Shown here one piece after another: positions 9,387-16,389 of a DNA stretch of 64,000 nucleotides. This DNA is from JAKEHA01 sp964560355. GTDB taxonomy: Bacteria > Krumholzibacteriota > Krumholzibacteriia > WVZY01 > JAKEHA01. The first letter of the stretch is position 1, and the number at the start of each line of letters is the position of its first letter. A model generated the notes under the pieces. The model did not search any database. It saw only the letters and a list, made by a program, of their open reading frames with translations, and was not told the DNA's origin. The stretch covers positions 4,396 through 68,395 of the forward strand of contig CAZLLI010000003.1 of NCBI GenBank assembly GCA_964560355.1, read 5' to 3'. A program made the translations under genes and the position numbers.

Positions 9387-9401
9387 GCAACGAGTGTGCC
9401 A
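9386..9401 (-). promoter_or_regulatory. sigma54-like promoter in front of the acyltransferase-rpoN operon
   Basis: Minus strand TGGCACACTCGTTGCT matches the consensus TGGCACG-N4-TTGCW except for base 7, with the required ten bases between GG and GC. Predicted start is 9375, 29 bases before the ATG at 9346. RpoN is the fourth gene of the operon it would read. Confidence 0.62.
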
Positions 9402-9425
9402 AAGAGCGGAACGATGAGGAGTTAC

Positions 9426-9442
9426 GAGCCCCGACGGGGCTC
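9426..9442 (-). terminator. Hairpin after kdsD
   Basis: GAGCCCC and GGGGCTC form a perfect 7-bp stem with a 3-base loop, about 46 bases beyond the kdsD stop and before the rpoN-operon promoters. There is no long U run, so it is a terminator-like hairpin rather than a classic one. It marks the boundary between two co-directed operons. Confidence 0.5.
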
Positions 9443-9487
9443 CACGAGGAAGCACGCGGACACTTCATGGCAGATCTCGCGGAAGGA

Positions 9488-10498
9488 CTATTCGGCGCGC
9501 AGGCCCGCGCGCAGGATGTCGTGCAAGTGCAAGAGGCCGATGGGGCGTCCCTCGCCGTCGACGACGAAGTACATGAGGAGCGGTCCCGGCATGTTGAGCT
9601 CCATCTTGGCCAGCGCGTCGGCCGCGAGAACGGCGGGGTCGATGGTCTTGGGCGCGCGCGTCATCACGTCCACCACCGGCAGTTCGAGCGCGTCGTCGCG
9701 GTGCGCGAGGATGCGTTTCAGATCGCCGTCGGTGATGATGCCGGTCAAGCGCCCGCGCGCGTCGACCACGCCCGTGCAACCGATGCTCTTCTCCATGATC
9801 TCGAACAGCGCTTCGCGCAGCGACGTCGACTCGCGCACGACCGGCACGGCGTTTCCAGTCCGCATCACTTCGCCCACCGTCACGTTCAACCGGCGCCCCA
9901 GCATGCCGCCGGGGTGCGTGCGCGCGAATTCCTCCGCGGTGATTCCCTTCTTCTCCATGAGGGCGCTCGCCAGCACATGGCCGAGCACGAGCGACACCGT
10001 GGCGCTGGTGGTGGGCGCGAGGCCCAGGCACCCCGCTTCCTGCGTGGCGTCAAACTCGAGCACGATGTCGCTGTGCTGCGCGAGGTAGGAACTGCGCGAG
10101 GCCGTCATCGCGATGAGCGGCACGCCCAGCTTCTTGAGCGCCGGCACGAAGTCGCGCAGCTCGTCGCCCATGCCGCTCTTCGAGATGATGATGACGACGT
10201 CGCCGGGGTGCACGAGACCGAGGTCGCCGTGGGAGGCTTCGAACGCGTGCACGTAGAAGCTCGGCGTCCCCGTCGACGTGAGCGTGCTCGCGATCTTCTT
10301 CGCGATCTGCCCCGACTTGCCGACGCCGGAGACGATGAGGCGGCCGCGGCACGCGAGGATGACGTCGACCGCTTGCGCCAATTCGGGACCCAGGCGGTCG
10401 CGCAGCGTCTTCAGCCCCGCGATCTCGTCGTCGATCACGCGGCGGGCGTTGGCCACCAGTTCGTCGGCGTGGCTTCGTTTTTCGGTTTTCACGGCCAT
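9488..10498 (-). CDS. kdsD: Arabinose-5-phosphate isomerase (KdsD/GutQ/KpsF family)
   Basis: Converts D-ribulose 5-phosphate to D-arabinose 5-phosphate, the first step of Kdo synthesis. From ATG 10498 the protein has 336 residues, close to E. coli KdsD (328). An N-terminal sugar isomerase (SIS) domain shows VSGVGKSGQIAKKIASTL, FEASHGDLG and IISKSGMGDE; two CBS domains follow (for example GRLTGIITDGDL). A GTG 39 bases upstream would add residues not found in the family. It is the last gene of the rplU-kdsB-kdsA unit. Confidence 0.95.
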   Translation of the reverse strand: MAVKTEKRSHADELVANARRVIDDEIAGLKTLRDRLGPELAQAVDVILACRGRLIVSGVGKSGQIAKKIASTLTSTGTPSFYVHAFEASHGDLGLVHPGDVVIIISKSGMGDELRDFVPALKKLGVPLIAMTASRSSYLAQHSDIVLEFDATQEAGCLGLAPTTSATVSLVLGHVLASALMEKKGITAEEFARTHPGGMLGRRLNVTVGEVMRTGNAVPVVRESTSLREALFEIMEKSIGCTGVVDARGRLTGIITDGDLKRILAHRDDALELPVVDVMTRAPKTIDPAVLAADALAKMELNMPGPLLMYFVVDGEGRPIGLLHLHDILRAGLRAE

Positions 10499-10556
10499 GA
10501 GAGTACCACAACCGGCGTCGGCGCCACGACCACTCACGACGAGTTCGACGGGCGGC

Positions 10557-11720
10557 TTAGAGCATCGCTTTGGCGACGAAGGTTACGATCTCGCGCACAT
10601 TCATCACGGTCAAGAGCAGCGGAAACATGGGGAGCGCGGACGCCACCGCGAACGTCATCACCGTGCGGCGATCGAAGGGAACGACGCGCATCCTGTCCAG
10701 GCGTTCGTAGCTCCCGCCCAGGTCGGCGAGCGACTGGATGTCGGCCGACCCCAGCATGGGCTCGTTGGGCGCTTTCTTCCCCAGCCATTTCTCCTCGAAC
10801 GCTTGCACGTAACGGTTGCCGAGGCGCCCGTATTCGACCAGGCCGATGCGCTTCGCCTTGAGGAGCGGAACCAGGAACGTGAACAGCGGCGCCAGCCCGA
10901 TCGCCACCGACGCGACGATGAAGCCGATGATGACGGACTGATAATCCCTGATGTGGGCGCCTTCGTAGAGAATTCGATTCGCCCCCGCGGCCGCGACCAC
11001 GCAGCTCGCGGCGAAGCCGACCGCGGCAAAAGCGGTGTGGCCCACGTTGATGAACGCGAGTCCGCCCGCGCAATCGGGGTGCGTGCGCGAGAGCCGCAGG
11101 TTGAGCCGCGAGGTCCGCTGCAGGAAACGCGACCACACGATGTAACGCCAGCTCCAGCGCACGAACAAGAAGGCGACGATCGGCGACGAGACGAACATGT
11201 ACCAGCGGCCGGGCCACGTGAGGCGCATCCCGCCGGCCGCCGCTTCCTCGTACCAGAACTGCGCGTTGTCCGCCACCAAGCCGCGGCTCATGAAATACAC
11301 GGACGCGAAGGTACCCACGAGCAGCAGCGCTTCCACCCAGAACGAGTCGGCCCATCGATCCGCGCGCTTGGCCGCGGTGCGAAGGCGCGGCAGGTCGTCC
11401 TCGGAAACGATTCCCGACGTCGCCAAGTTCGCGACCACCATCAGCGTGCGCGAACCGATGCTGGTCTCGATCACGATCAAAAGGGGAATCACGATCAAGA
11501 AGCGAATGTGGGCGGCGACGTCGCGAAAAAAGGAAACGCTGGTGACGTCTTCGGCGCGCGGCATGACGAGCGTCATCACCGCGAGCGGCAGCCACGCGAT
11601 CAGCCCGATGAGCGCCGCCCGCATCACCAGCTTCTTTCCGCCCGGGTGCGCGAGCCCCAGCTTCGCTTGGATGCGGTCGATGGGCCCGCAGGGCGTGAGA
11701 TTCAGCGTGACGTCGGACAT
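10557..11720 (-). CDS. Unknown multi-pass membrane protein in the Kdo operon
   Basis: A 387-residue membrane protein I do not recognise. From ATG 11720 (two bases after the kdsA stop) it has about seven hydrophobic segments, for example ALIGLIAWLPLAVMTLV, FLIVIPLLIVIE, ALLLVGTFASVYFM and VIIGFIVASVAIGLAPLF. Between spans are many Arg, Trp and Tyr residues (RWSWRYIVWSRFLQRTSRLNLR). No catalytic motif or transporter signature was seen. Because it sits between kdsA and kdsD with almost no spacing, a role in envelope or LPS building is a reasonable guess, but only from position. The open frame extends 88 codons upstream as antisense to kdsA and was trimmed. Confidence 0.75.
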   Translation of the reverse strand: MSDVTLNLTPCGPIDRIQAKLGLAHPGGKKLVMRAALIGLIAWLPLAVMTLVMPRAEDVTSVSFFRDVAAHIRFLIVIPLLIVIETSIGSRTLMVVANLATSGIVSEDDLPRLRTAAKRADRWADSFWVEALLLVGTFASVYFMSRGLVADNAQFWYEEAAAGGMRLTWPGRWYMFVSSPIVAFLFVRWSWRYIVWSRFLQRTSRLNLRLSRTHPDCAGGLAFINVGHTAFAAVGFAASCVVAAAGANRILYEGAHIRDYQSVIIGFIVASVAIGLAPLFTFLVPLLKAKRIGLVEYGRLGNRYVQAFEEKWLGKKAPNEPMLGSADIQSLADLGGSYERLDRMRVVPFDRRTVMTFAVASALPMFPLLLTVMNVREIVTFVAKAML

Positions 11721-11722
11721 GC

Positions 11723-12553
11723 TTACCTCCGCGAGGCGCGCGTCGCGGCGATCACGCGCACCACGTCCTCGAGCAGCGCCGGGAGTTGCGCGAGCGGAAG
11801 CATCGACGCGGCGTCGGACTTCGCTTTTGCGGGCTCGGGGTGCGTCTCGATGAAGAAGCCGTCGACCGGCACCGCGGCCGCCGCGCGCGCCATCATCGCG
11901 GCCAGCGCGGGCTCTCCGCCCGACGACGTGCCCAGCCCGCCCGGCCGCTGCAGCGAGTGCGTCACGTCGAAGATCACCGGGCATTCGGTCGCGCGCATGC
12001 GCACGAAGCCGCGAAAGTCGACCACGAGGTCGTGGTAGCCGAACGACGTCCCGCGCTCGGTGAGGAGCAAATCGCGCGCGCCGGCGGCGCGCGCCTTCTT
12101 CACGACGTTCGCCATGTCTTCCGGCGCGAGAAATTGTCCCTTCTTGATGTTGAGCGGCTTCCCGCTCGCGGCCGCCGCTTCGATCAGGCTGGTCTGCCGC
12201 GACAGGAATGCGGGGATCTGCAGCACGTCGAGCACACTCGCGGCCGCCTCTACTTCGCCGACGTCGTGGATGTCGGAGAGCACGGGACAGCCGACGCGCG
12301 CGCGCACCTTCTCCAAGATGCGCAAGCCTTCGTCGATACCGAGGCCGCGAAAGCTCGTCCCCGCGCTGCGATTGTCTTTGAGATAGCTCGCCTTGAAGAC
12401 GAAGTGGAACTCACGCGCGATGGGCAGCCGCGAAACCGCGTCGGCGATGGAGAGCGTGAGGTCTTCGGATTCGACGACGCAGGGGCCCGCGATGAGGAGC
12501 GGCTTCTCGCCGTCGCCGACGCGAAACGAGCCGATGGACGCGGAGGCTGACAC
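11723..12553 (-). CDS. kdsA: 3-deoxy-8-phosphooctulonate (Kdo-8-P) synthase
   Basis: A 276-residue aldolase joining PEP and arabinose 5-phosphate to make Kdo-8-phosphate. Family marks are IAGPCVVES near the start, FKASYLKDNRSAGTSFRG, PVLSDIHDVGE, NIKKGQFLAPEDM, ERGTSFGYHDLV and FIETHPEPAKAKSD. Start is GTG 12553, giving MSASASIGSF. It lies 19 bases after pyrG and supplies the pathway whose last step is KdsB in the same operon. Kdo-8-P phosphatase (KdsC) was not found here. Confidence 0.97.
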   Translation of the reverse strand: MSASASIGSFRVGDGEKPLLIAGPCVVESEDLTLSIADAVSRLPIAREFHFVFKASYLKDNRSAGTSFRGLGIDEGLRILEKVRARVGCPVLSDIHDVGEVEAAASVLDVLQIPAFLSRQTSLIEAAAASGKPLNIKKGQFLAPEDMANVVKKARAAGARDLLLTERGTSFGYHDLVVDFRGFVRMRATECPVIFDVTHSLQRPGGLGTSSGGEPALAAMMARAAAAVPVDGFFIETHPEPAKAKSDAASMLPLAQLPALLEDVVRVIAATRASRR

Positions 12554-12572
12554 GGCTTTTCCGCGCGCGCGC

Positions 12573-14204
12573 CTACGCGCTCACTTGGCGTGCCGACGGG
12601 GAGTGCGAGTTGCGCTGTGCCTTGGCCGCGCGCACCAATCCGTAGAACAGCGGGTGCGGCCGGTGCGGACGGCTCTTGAGCTCGGGGTGGAATTGCGACG
12701 CGATGAAATAGGGATGCTCCGGGAGCTCGATGATCTCGACCAGGCTGCCGTCGGGCGACGTCCCCGAGAACACGAGCCCGTTGCGCTCGAGCACGTCGCG
12801 GTACTCGTTGTTCACTTCCCAGCGGTGGCGATGGCGTTCGCTGACCTCGGTGGATTCGTAGAGTTCCTCGGCCAGCGTGCCGGGCGTGACCTTGCACGGG
12901 TACGCCCCCAGGCGCATGGTGCCGCCCTTCTTGCCCGAGTGCGTCTGCCCTTCCATCAAATCGATGACGGGGTTGGCGCAGTTGGGGCTGAACTCGCTCG
13001 AGAGCGCGTCCTTGATGCCGCACACGTCGCGCGCGAATTCGATCACGGCGCACTGCAGCCCCAGACAAATACCGAGGAAGGGGATGTCGTTCTCGCGCGC
13101 ATAACGAATCGCGTCGAGCTTGCCGGAGATACCGCGCTCGCCGAATCCGCCCGGCACCAGAATGCCGGCCGCGCCGCGCAGCACTTCCTCGGCGCCCAGC
13201 TTCTCGACGTCTTCGGCGTCGACCCACTGCACTTCGACTTTGACGTCGTTCTGCACGCCCGCGTGGGTGAAGGCTTCGATGATCGACTTGTAAGCGTCTT
13301 GGATCTGCACGTACTTGCCGACCACCGCGATGCGCACGCTCTGTTCGATCGCGGTCATGCGCTGGATCATGCGCTCCCATTCTTCGAGGTCGGGCTCCTT
13401 GGCGTCGATGTGGAGCAGCTTCACCACGATGTCGTCCAAGCCTTCGCGGTGGAAGTGGAGCGGCACGTGGTAGATCGACGCCACGTCGCGCGCTTCGATG
13501 ACGGCGCGCTCGCGCACGTTGCAAAAGAGCGCGATCTTGGAGCGAATCTCAGGTCCCAGCGGCACTTCCGTTCGGCATAACAAAATGTCGGGCTGGATTC
13601 CGATCTCGAGCAATCCCTTCACGCTGTGCTGGGTGGGCTTGGTCTTGATCTCTTTCGCCGCCTTGATGTACGGCACCAGCACCAGATGAATGAACAGGCA
13701 GTTGTCGGCGCCCTCTTCGTGGCGCAATTGGCGGCAGGCTTCCAAGAACGGTAGGCCTTCGATGTCGCCGGTGGTGCCGCCGACTTCGGTAATAATGACG
13801 TCGATGTCGCCGTGCGTGCCGACCGCCTTGATGCGCGCCTTGATTTCGTCGGTGACGTGCGGCACGACCTGCACGGTCTTGCCGAGGTAGCCGCCGCTGC
13901 GCTCACGCTCGATCACGGATTGGTAGACCTTGCCCGCGGTGACGCTGTGCTCGCGCGTCAAGCTCTGGTCGAGGAAGCGCTCGTAGTGGCCGAGGTCGAG
14001 GTCGGTCTCGCCGCCGTCGTCGGTGACGAAGACTTCGCCGTGCTGGAAGGGACTCATGGTCCCGGGGTCGACGTTGAGATAGGGGTCGAATTTCTGGAGG
14101 GCAACGCGCAAGCCGCGCTGCTTGAGGAGCAACCCGATCGACGCCGCCGCGATTCCCTTGCCCAAGGACGAGACCACGCCGCCGGTAATGAAAATGTATT
14201 TCAT
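12573..14204 (-). CDS. pyrG: CTP synthase
   Basis: A 543-residue glutamine-dependent CTP synthase, the normal length. The synthase half begins MKYIFITGGVVSSLGKGIAA with its P-loop and continues through FDPYLNVDPGTMSP and EVGGTTGDIE; the C-terminal glutamine amidotransferase half has GICLGLQCAVIE with the nucleophile Cys and ends with a SQFHPE stretch. It turns UTP into CTP. Placed between kdsB and kdsA, it feeds CTP to the CMP-Kdo step, a recurring arrangement in Gram-negative genomes. Confidence 0.98.
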   Translation of the reverse strand: MKYIFITGGVVSSLGKGIAAASIGLLLKQRGLRVALQKFDPYLNVDPGTMSPFQHGEVFVTDDGGETDLDLGHYERFLDQSLTREHSVTAGKVYQSVIERERSGGYLGKTVQVVPHVTDEIKARIKAVGTHGDIDVIITEVGGTTGDIEGLPFLEACRQLRHEEGADNCLFIHLVLVPYIKAAKEIKTKPTQHSVKGLLEIGIQPDILLCRTEVPLGPEIRSKIALFCNVRERAVIEARDVASIYHVPLHFHREGLDDIVVKLLHIDAKEPDLEEWERMIQRMTAIEQSVRIAVVGKYVQIQDAYKSIIEAFTHAGVQNDVKVEVQWVDAEDVEKLGAEEVLRGAAGILVPGGFGERGISGKLDAIRYARENDIPFLGICLGLQCAVIEFARDVCGIKDALSSEFSPNCANPVIDLMEGQTHSGKKGGTMRLGAYPCKVTPGTLAEELYESTEVSERHRHRWEVNNEYRDVLERNGLVFSGTSPDGSLVEIIELPEHPYFIASQFHPELKSRPHRPHPLFYGLVRAAKAQRNSHSPSARQVSA

Positions 14205-14235
14205 ACGCCCCGACCTCGCTCCTCGCGTTGATGCA

Positions 14236-14976
14236 CTACGACGTCCGCGACCCGTGCGTCGAGTCTAGAGATTCCTCGACGAATCTTTCAACGTTTTTTA
14301 TGTCGGCGGGCACGTCGACGCCGACGGTCGCGTGGCGCGTCTCCACCACCGCGATGGTCATGCCGTGCTCGAGCGCGCGCAGCTGCTCCAGCCGCTCCGC
14401 GATTTCCAGCGGCGTCCGGGGGAGTTTGGCGAATTTCGCCAAGGCCTCGCGCCGGAACGCGTACACGCCCACGTGGCGCAGCGCGCGCGCGCCGTCGAAC
14501 AGCGCGCCGCTCGGGATGGGCGTGCGCGAGAAATAGAGCGCGCGCCCGCGCTGGTCGACGACCACCTTGACCACGTGCGGGCTCTGGAGGGATTCGGTGT
14601 CCTGGATGGGGTGGCACGCGGTCGCGATGTCGACCTCGGGGTCGTTCGCGAGCACCGCGACCATTTCTTCCACCATGGCGGGGTCGAAGATGGGCTCGTC
14701 GCCCTGCAGATTGACGACGATGTCGGCGCGGAGCGTCTTCGCGACTTCGGCCACGCGGTCGGTGCCGGTTTGGTGTCCGCCGCGCGTCATCACGACCTCG
14801 CCGCCGAACTGGCGCACCGCGGTCGCGATGCGCACGTCGTCGGTCGCGACCAGCACGCGCGCGGCGCCGCGCACGCGCTGCGCGCCCTCGTAGACCCACG
14901 CGATGAGGGGTTTACCGAGAATGGTCGCGAGCGGCTTGCCGGGAAAACGCGTCGACCCGAAACGGGCCGGGAGCAC
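14236..14976 (-). CDS. kdsB: CMP-Kdo synthetase (3-deoxy-manno-octulosonate cytidylyltransferase)
   Basis: Activates Kdo with CTP to give CMP-Kdo. The core is complete: LPARFGSTRFPGKPL, VATDDVRIA, GGHQTGTDRVAEV, VNLQGDEPIFDP, YFSRTPIP and HVGVYAFRREAL. The start is a problem. By comparison with E. coli KdsB the protein should begin a few residues before AIVLPARF, yet no ATG, GTG or TTG is there. The options are GTG 14976, used here (246 residues, trims three to four residues of the first strand), or TTG 15114 deep inside rpmA (adds 46 residues). Neither has a clear ribosome-binding site. Function is sure, start is not. Confidence 0.9.
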   Translation of the reverse strand: MLPARFGSTRFPGKPLATILGKPLIAWVYEGAQRVRGAARVLVATDDVRIATAVRQFGGEVVMTRGGHQTGTDRVAEVAKTLRADIVVNLQGDEPIFDPAMVEEMVAVLANDPEVDIATACHPIQDTESLQSPHVVKVVVDQRGRALYFSRTPIPSGALFDGARALRHVGVYAFRREALAKFAKLPRTPLEIAERLEQLRALEHGMTIAVVETRHATVGVDVPADIKNVERFVEESLDSTHGSRTS

Positions 14977-15034
14977 GATAGCGAAGGATGGAGATGCGGG
15001 GGCCGTTCGGCCGGAGAGACGTCTCTTGGAAGCG

Positions 15035-15292
15035 TTAGTTCGCTTCGACGACGCTGACGCGGCGGCGGTTCTTACCGAAAGTCTCGAACCTGACCGTGCC
15101 GGTGACCTTCGCAAAGAGCGTATCGTCCTTTCCGCGGCCGACGTTGCGGCCGGGGTGAATTCGTGTGCCCCGCTGGCGCACGATGATCGATCCGGCGGTG
15201 ATGAACTCGCCGGAGAAACGCTTGACGCCGAGTCGCTGACCGTGACTGTCGCGACCGTTCTTGGAGCTGCCTACACCTTTTTTGTGAGCCAT
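15035..15292 (-). CDS. rpmA: 50S ribosomal protein L27
   Basis: An 85-residue L27, located in the large subunit near the peptidyl-transferase centre. It begins MAHKKGVGSSKNGRDSHGQR and contains GSIIVRQRGTRIHPG, both diagnostic. No N-terminal propeptide is present. It lies 15 bases after rplU, the universal L21-L27 order. Confidence 0.99.
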   Translation of the reverse strand: MAHKKGVGSSKNGRDSHGQRLGVKRFSGEFITAGSIIVRQRGTRIHPGRNVGRGKDDTLFAKVTGTVRFETFGKNRRRVSVVEAN

Positions 15293-15307
15293 GCTTCCCC
15301 TACATCC

Positions 15308-15619
15308 TCAGCCGCTGAAGTTGGTGAGGCGGATCTCGGTGTACCACTGCCGGTGCCCGTTCTTGCGACGGTAGCCTTTCCGGCGCTTCTTCTTGAACAC
15401 GATGATCTTGTCCGCGCGCGCGTGCTTGACGACTTCGCCGCGCACCGACTTGCCCGCGACCAACGGCGCACCGACTTCGGTGCTCTTGCCGTCCGACCAC
15501 AGGAGGACATCGTTGAAGGTGACGTTGCCCCCGACCTCGGCTTCCATCTTGGGAACGCGGAGGATCGCGTTCGGGGTGGCCTTGAACTGCTGGCCGTTGA
15601 TTTTCAGGATCGCGTACAT
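15308..15619 (-). CDS. rplU: 50S ribosomal protein L21
   Basis: A 103-residue L21, a large-subunit protein binding 23S rRNA. It begins MYAILKINGQQFKA and ends with the basic FKKKRRKGYRRKNGHRQ stretch and the TEIRLT tail typical of the family. First gene of a unit that runs through rpmA, kdsB, pyrG and kdsA, so Kdo synthesis may be tied to ribosome synthesis. Confidence 0.99.
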   Translation of the reverse strand: MYAILKINGQQFKATPNAILRVPKMEAEVGGNVTFNDVLLWSDGKSTEVGAPLVAGKSVRGEVVKHARADKIIVFKKKRRKGYRRKNGHRQWYTEIRLTNFSG

Positions 15620-15648
15620 GCTTGCTCCACTTCGGGTTCCTGCGGTCC

Positions 15649-15665
15649 ACCGCCCTGGCGGCGGT
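15649..15665 (-). other. Leader hairpin upstream of rplU
   Basis: ACCGCC and GGCGGT form a 6-bp stem with a 5-base loop, about 30 bases before the rplU ATG and just after the predicted transcription start. It may be a regulatory leader of the ribosomal protein operon or chance in GC-rich DNA. Confidence 0.35.
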
Positions 15666-15681
15666 CGAACGCAACCCTGTA

Positions 15682-15710
15682 TGTGTAACCCATCGAGAAA
15701 AAAGTGTCAA
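15682..15710 (-). promoter_or_regulatory. sigma70-like promoter of the rplU operon
   Basis: Minus strand TTGACA (15710-15705, perfect), 17 bases, TACACA (15687-15682). An A/T-rich spacer runs beside it. Position right before rplU and the consensus -35 make this one of the best promoters in the window. Confidence 0.78.
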
Positions 15711-15743
15711 GGACCGGTTTTAGGCCGTCCGGACGCCTCGATG

Positions 15744-16262
15744 CTACCCCGCGGTCCCGCAGGCGATGCGCGCCCCGCCGCCCCCCAGCGGCTTCGGGGT
15801 GTCCGAGTAGTTGTCGGCGCCGGCGTGGATCATGATCGAGTGGCCGCGGAGGTCGGAGACCTTGAGGCGCGGCGCGAGCACGGGCAAGGTCGCGGTGCCG
15901 TCGGCGTCGACGAACAGCGGCGGCAGGTCGCCGAGGTGGCCGTCGCCGTAGGGTCCCAAGTGCTTTCCGGTCTTCGCGGGATCGAGGTGGCCGCCCGCCC
16001 CCATGCCCGCGGTCATGTGGCCGTCCTTGTCCGCGGGTCCGCACGAAGCGTGTTCGTGGACGTGGAAGCCATGCAACCCGGGCGGCATGCTGTGCAGGTT
16101 GGGCGTGAACAGGGCGCCGTGCGGCGTGTCTTTCACGGTGATGGTGCCGACTTCGGCGCCGTCGCCGGCGTCGGTCGCGATGTGGATGGTGACGACGATC
16201 TCGTCGGCCCGCGCCGCGGTTGCCAGCGCCAGCGCGATTGCAACTAACCAAGCAGTCTTCAC
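15744..16262 (-). CDS. sodC: Cu/Zn superoxide dismutase, exported
   Basis: A 172-residue periplasmic superoxide dismutase. The start chosen is GTG 16262, eight bases after AGGAGG; a TTG six bases upstream would be too close to that site. Residues 1-20 form a signal peptide (MKTAWLVAIALALATAARA). Metal-site stretches are GLHGFHVHEH, then GHMTAGMGAGGHLDP, HLGDLPPLFVDADG and SIMIHAGADN; the disulfide cysteines are in ASCGPAD and RIACGTAG. It protects the envelope from superoxide. Divergent from the Tricorn-like gene. Confidence 0.95.
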   Translation of the reverse strand: MKTAWLVAIALALATAARADEIVVTIHIATDAGDGAEVGTITVKDTPHGALFTPNLHSMPPGLHGFHVHEHASCGPADKDGHMTAGMGAGGHLDPAKTGKHLGPYGDGHLGDLPPLFVDADGTATLPVLAPRLKVSDLRGHSIMIHAGADNYSDTPKPLGGGGARIACGTAG

Positions 16263-16296
16263 GTCCAATACCTCCTGAAAGCGGGAGCGCGGTCGG

Positions 16297-16302
16297 AGTC
16301 TA
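16297..16302 (-). promoter_or_regulatory. sodC extended -10 element
   Basis: Minus strand TGTGC-TAGACT with -10 TAGACT at 16302-16297. No good -35 is seen, so it would act as an extended -10 promoter. Leader of about 28 bases carrying AGGAGG. Its TGTGCTA half mirrors the divergent promoter. Confidence 0.45.
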
Positions 16303-16330
16303 GCACACGCCGTCCCAACGGCGATGTGCT
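16302..16330. repeat. Interrupted dyad between sodC and the Tricorn-like gene
   Basis: Arms AGCACA-CGCCGT and ACGGCG-A-TGTGCT face each other across CCCA, twelve pairs with one extra base. The outer parts are the extended -10 elements of the two divergent promoters, so a protein bound here could govern both genes. Confidence 0.5.
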
Positions 16331-16335
16331 ACAAT
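16330..16335 (+). promoter_or_regulatory. Extended -10 promoter of the Tricorn-like gene
   Basis: TGTGC-TACAAT with -10 TACAAT at 16330-16335. No -35 match at 16-18 bases. Predicted start near 16342, leader about 48 bases to ATG 16390. Confidence 0.5.
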
Positions 16336-16389
16336 GCCGCATCCCCGAACGGCCATCGTCAATCGACATTCTCCCCTGGAGATTCTTCC

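Noticed and set aside
15711..15743. GC-rich hairpin after sodC as terminator
   Set aside because: Stem is short with a bulge and no pyrimidine run; too weak to call.
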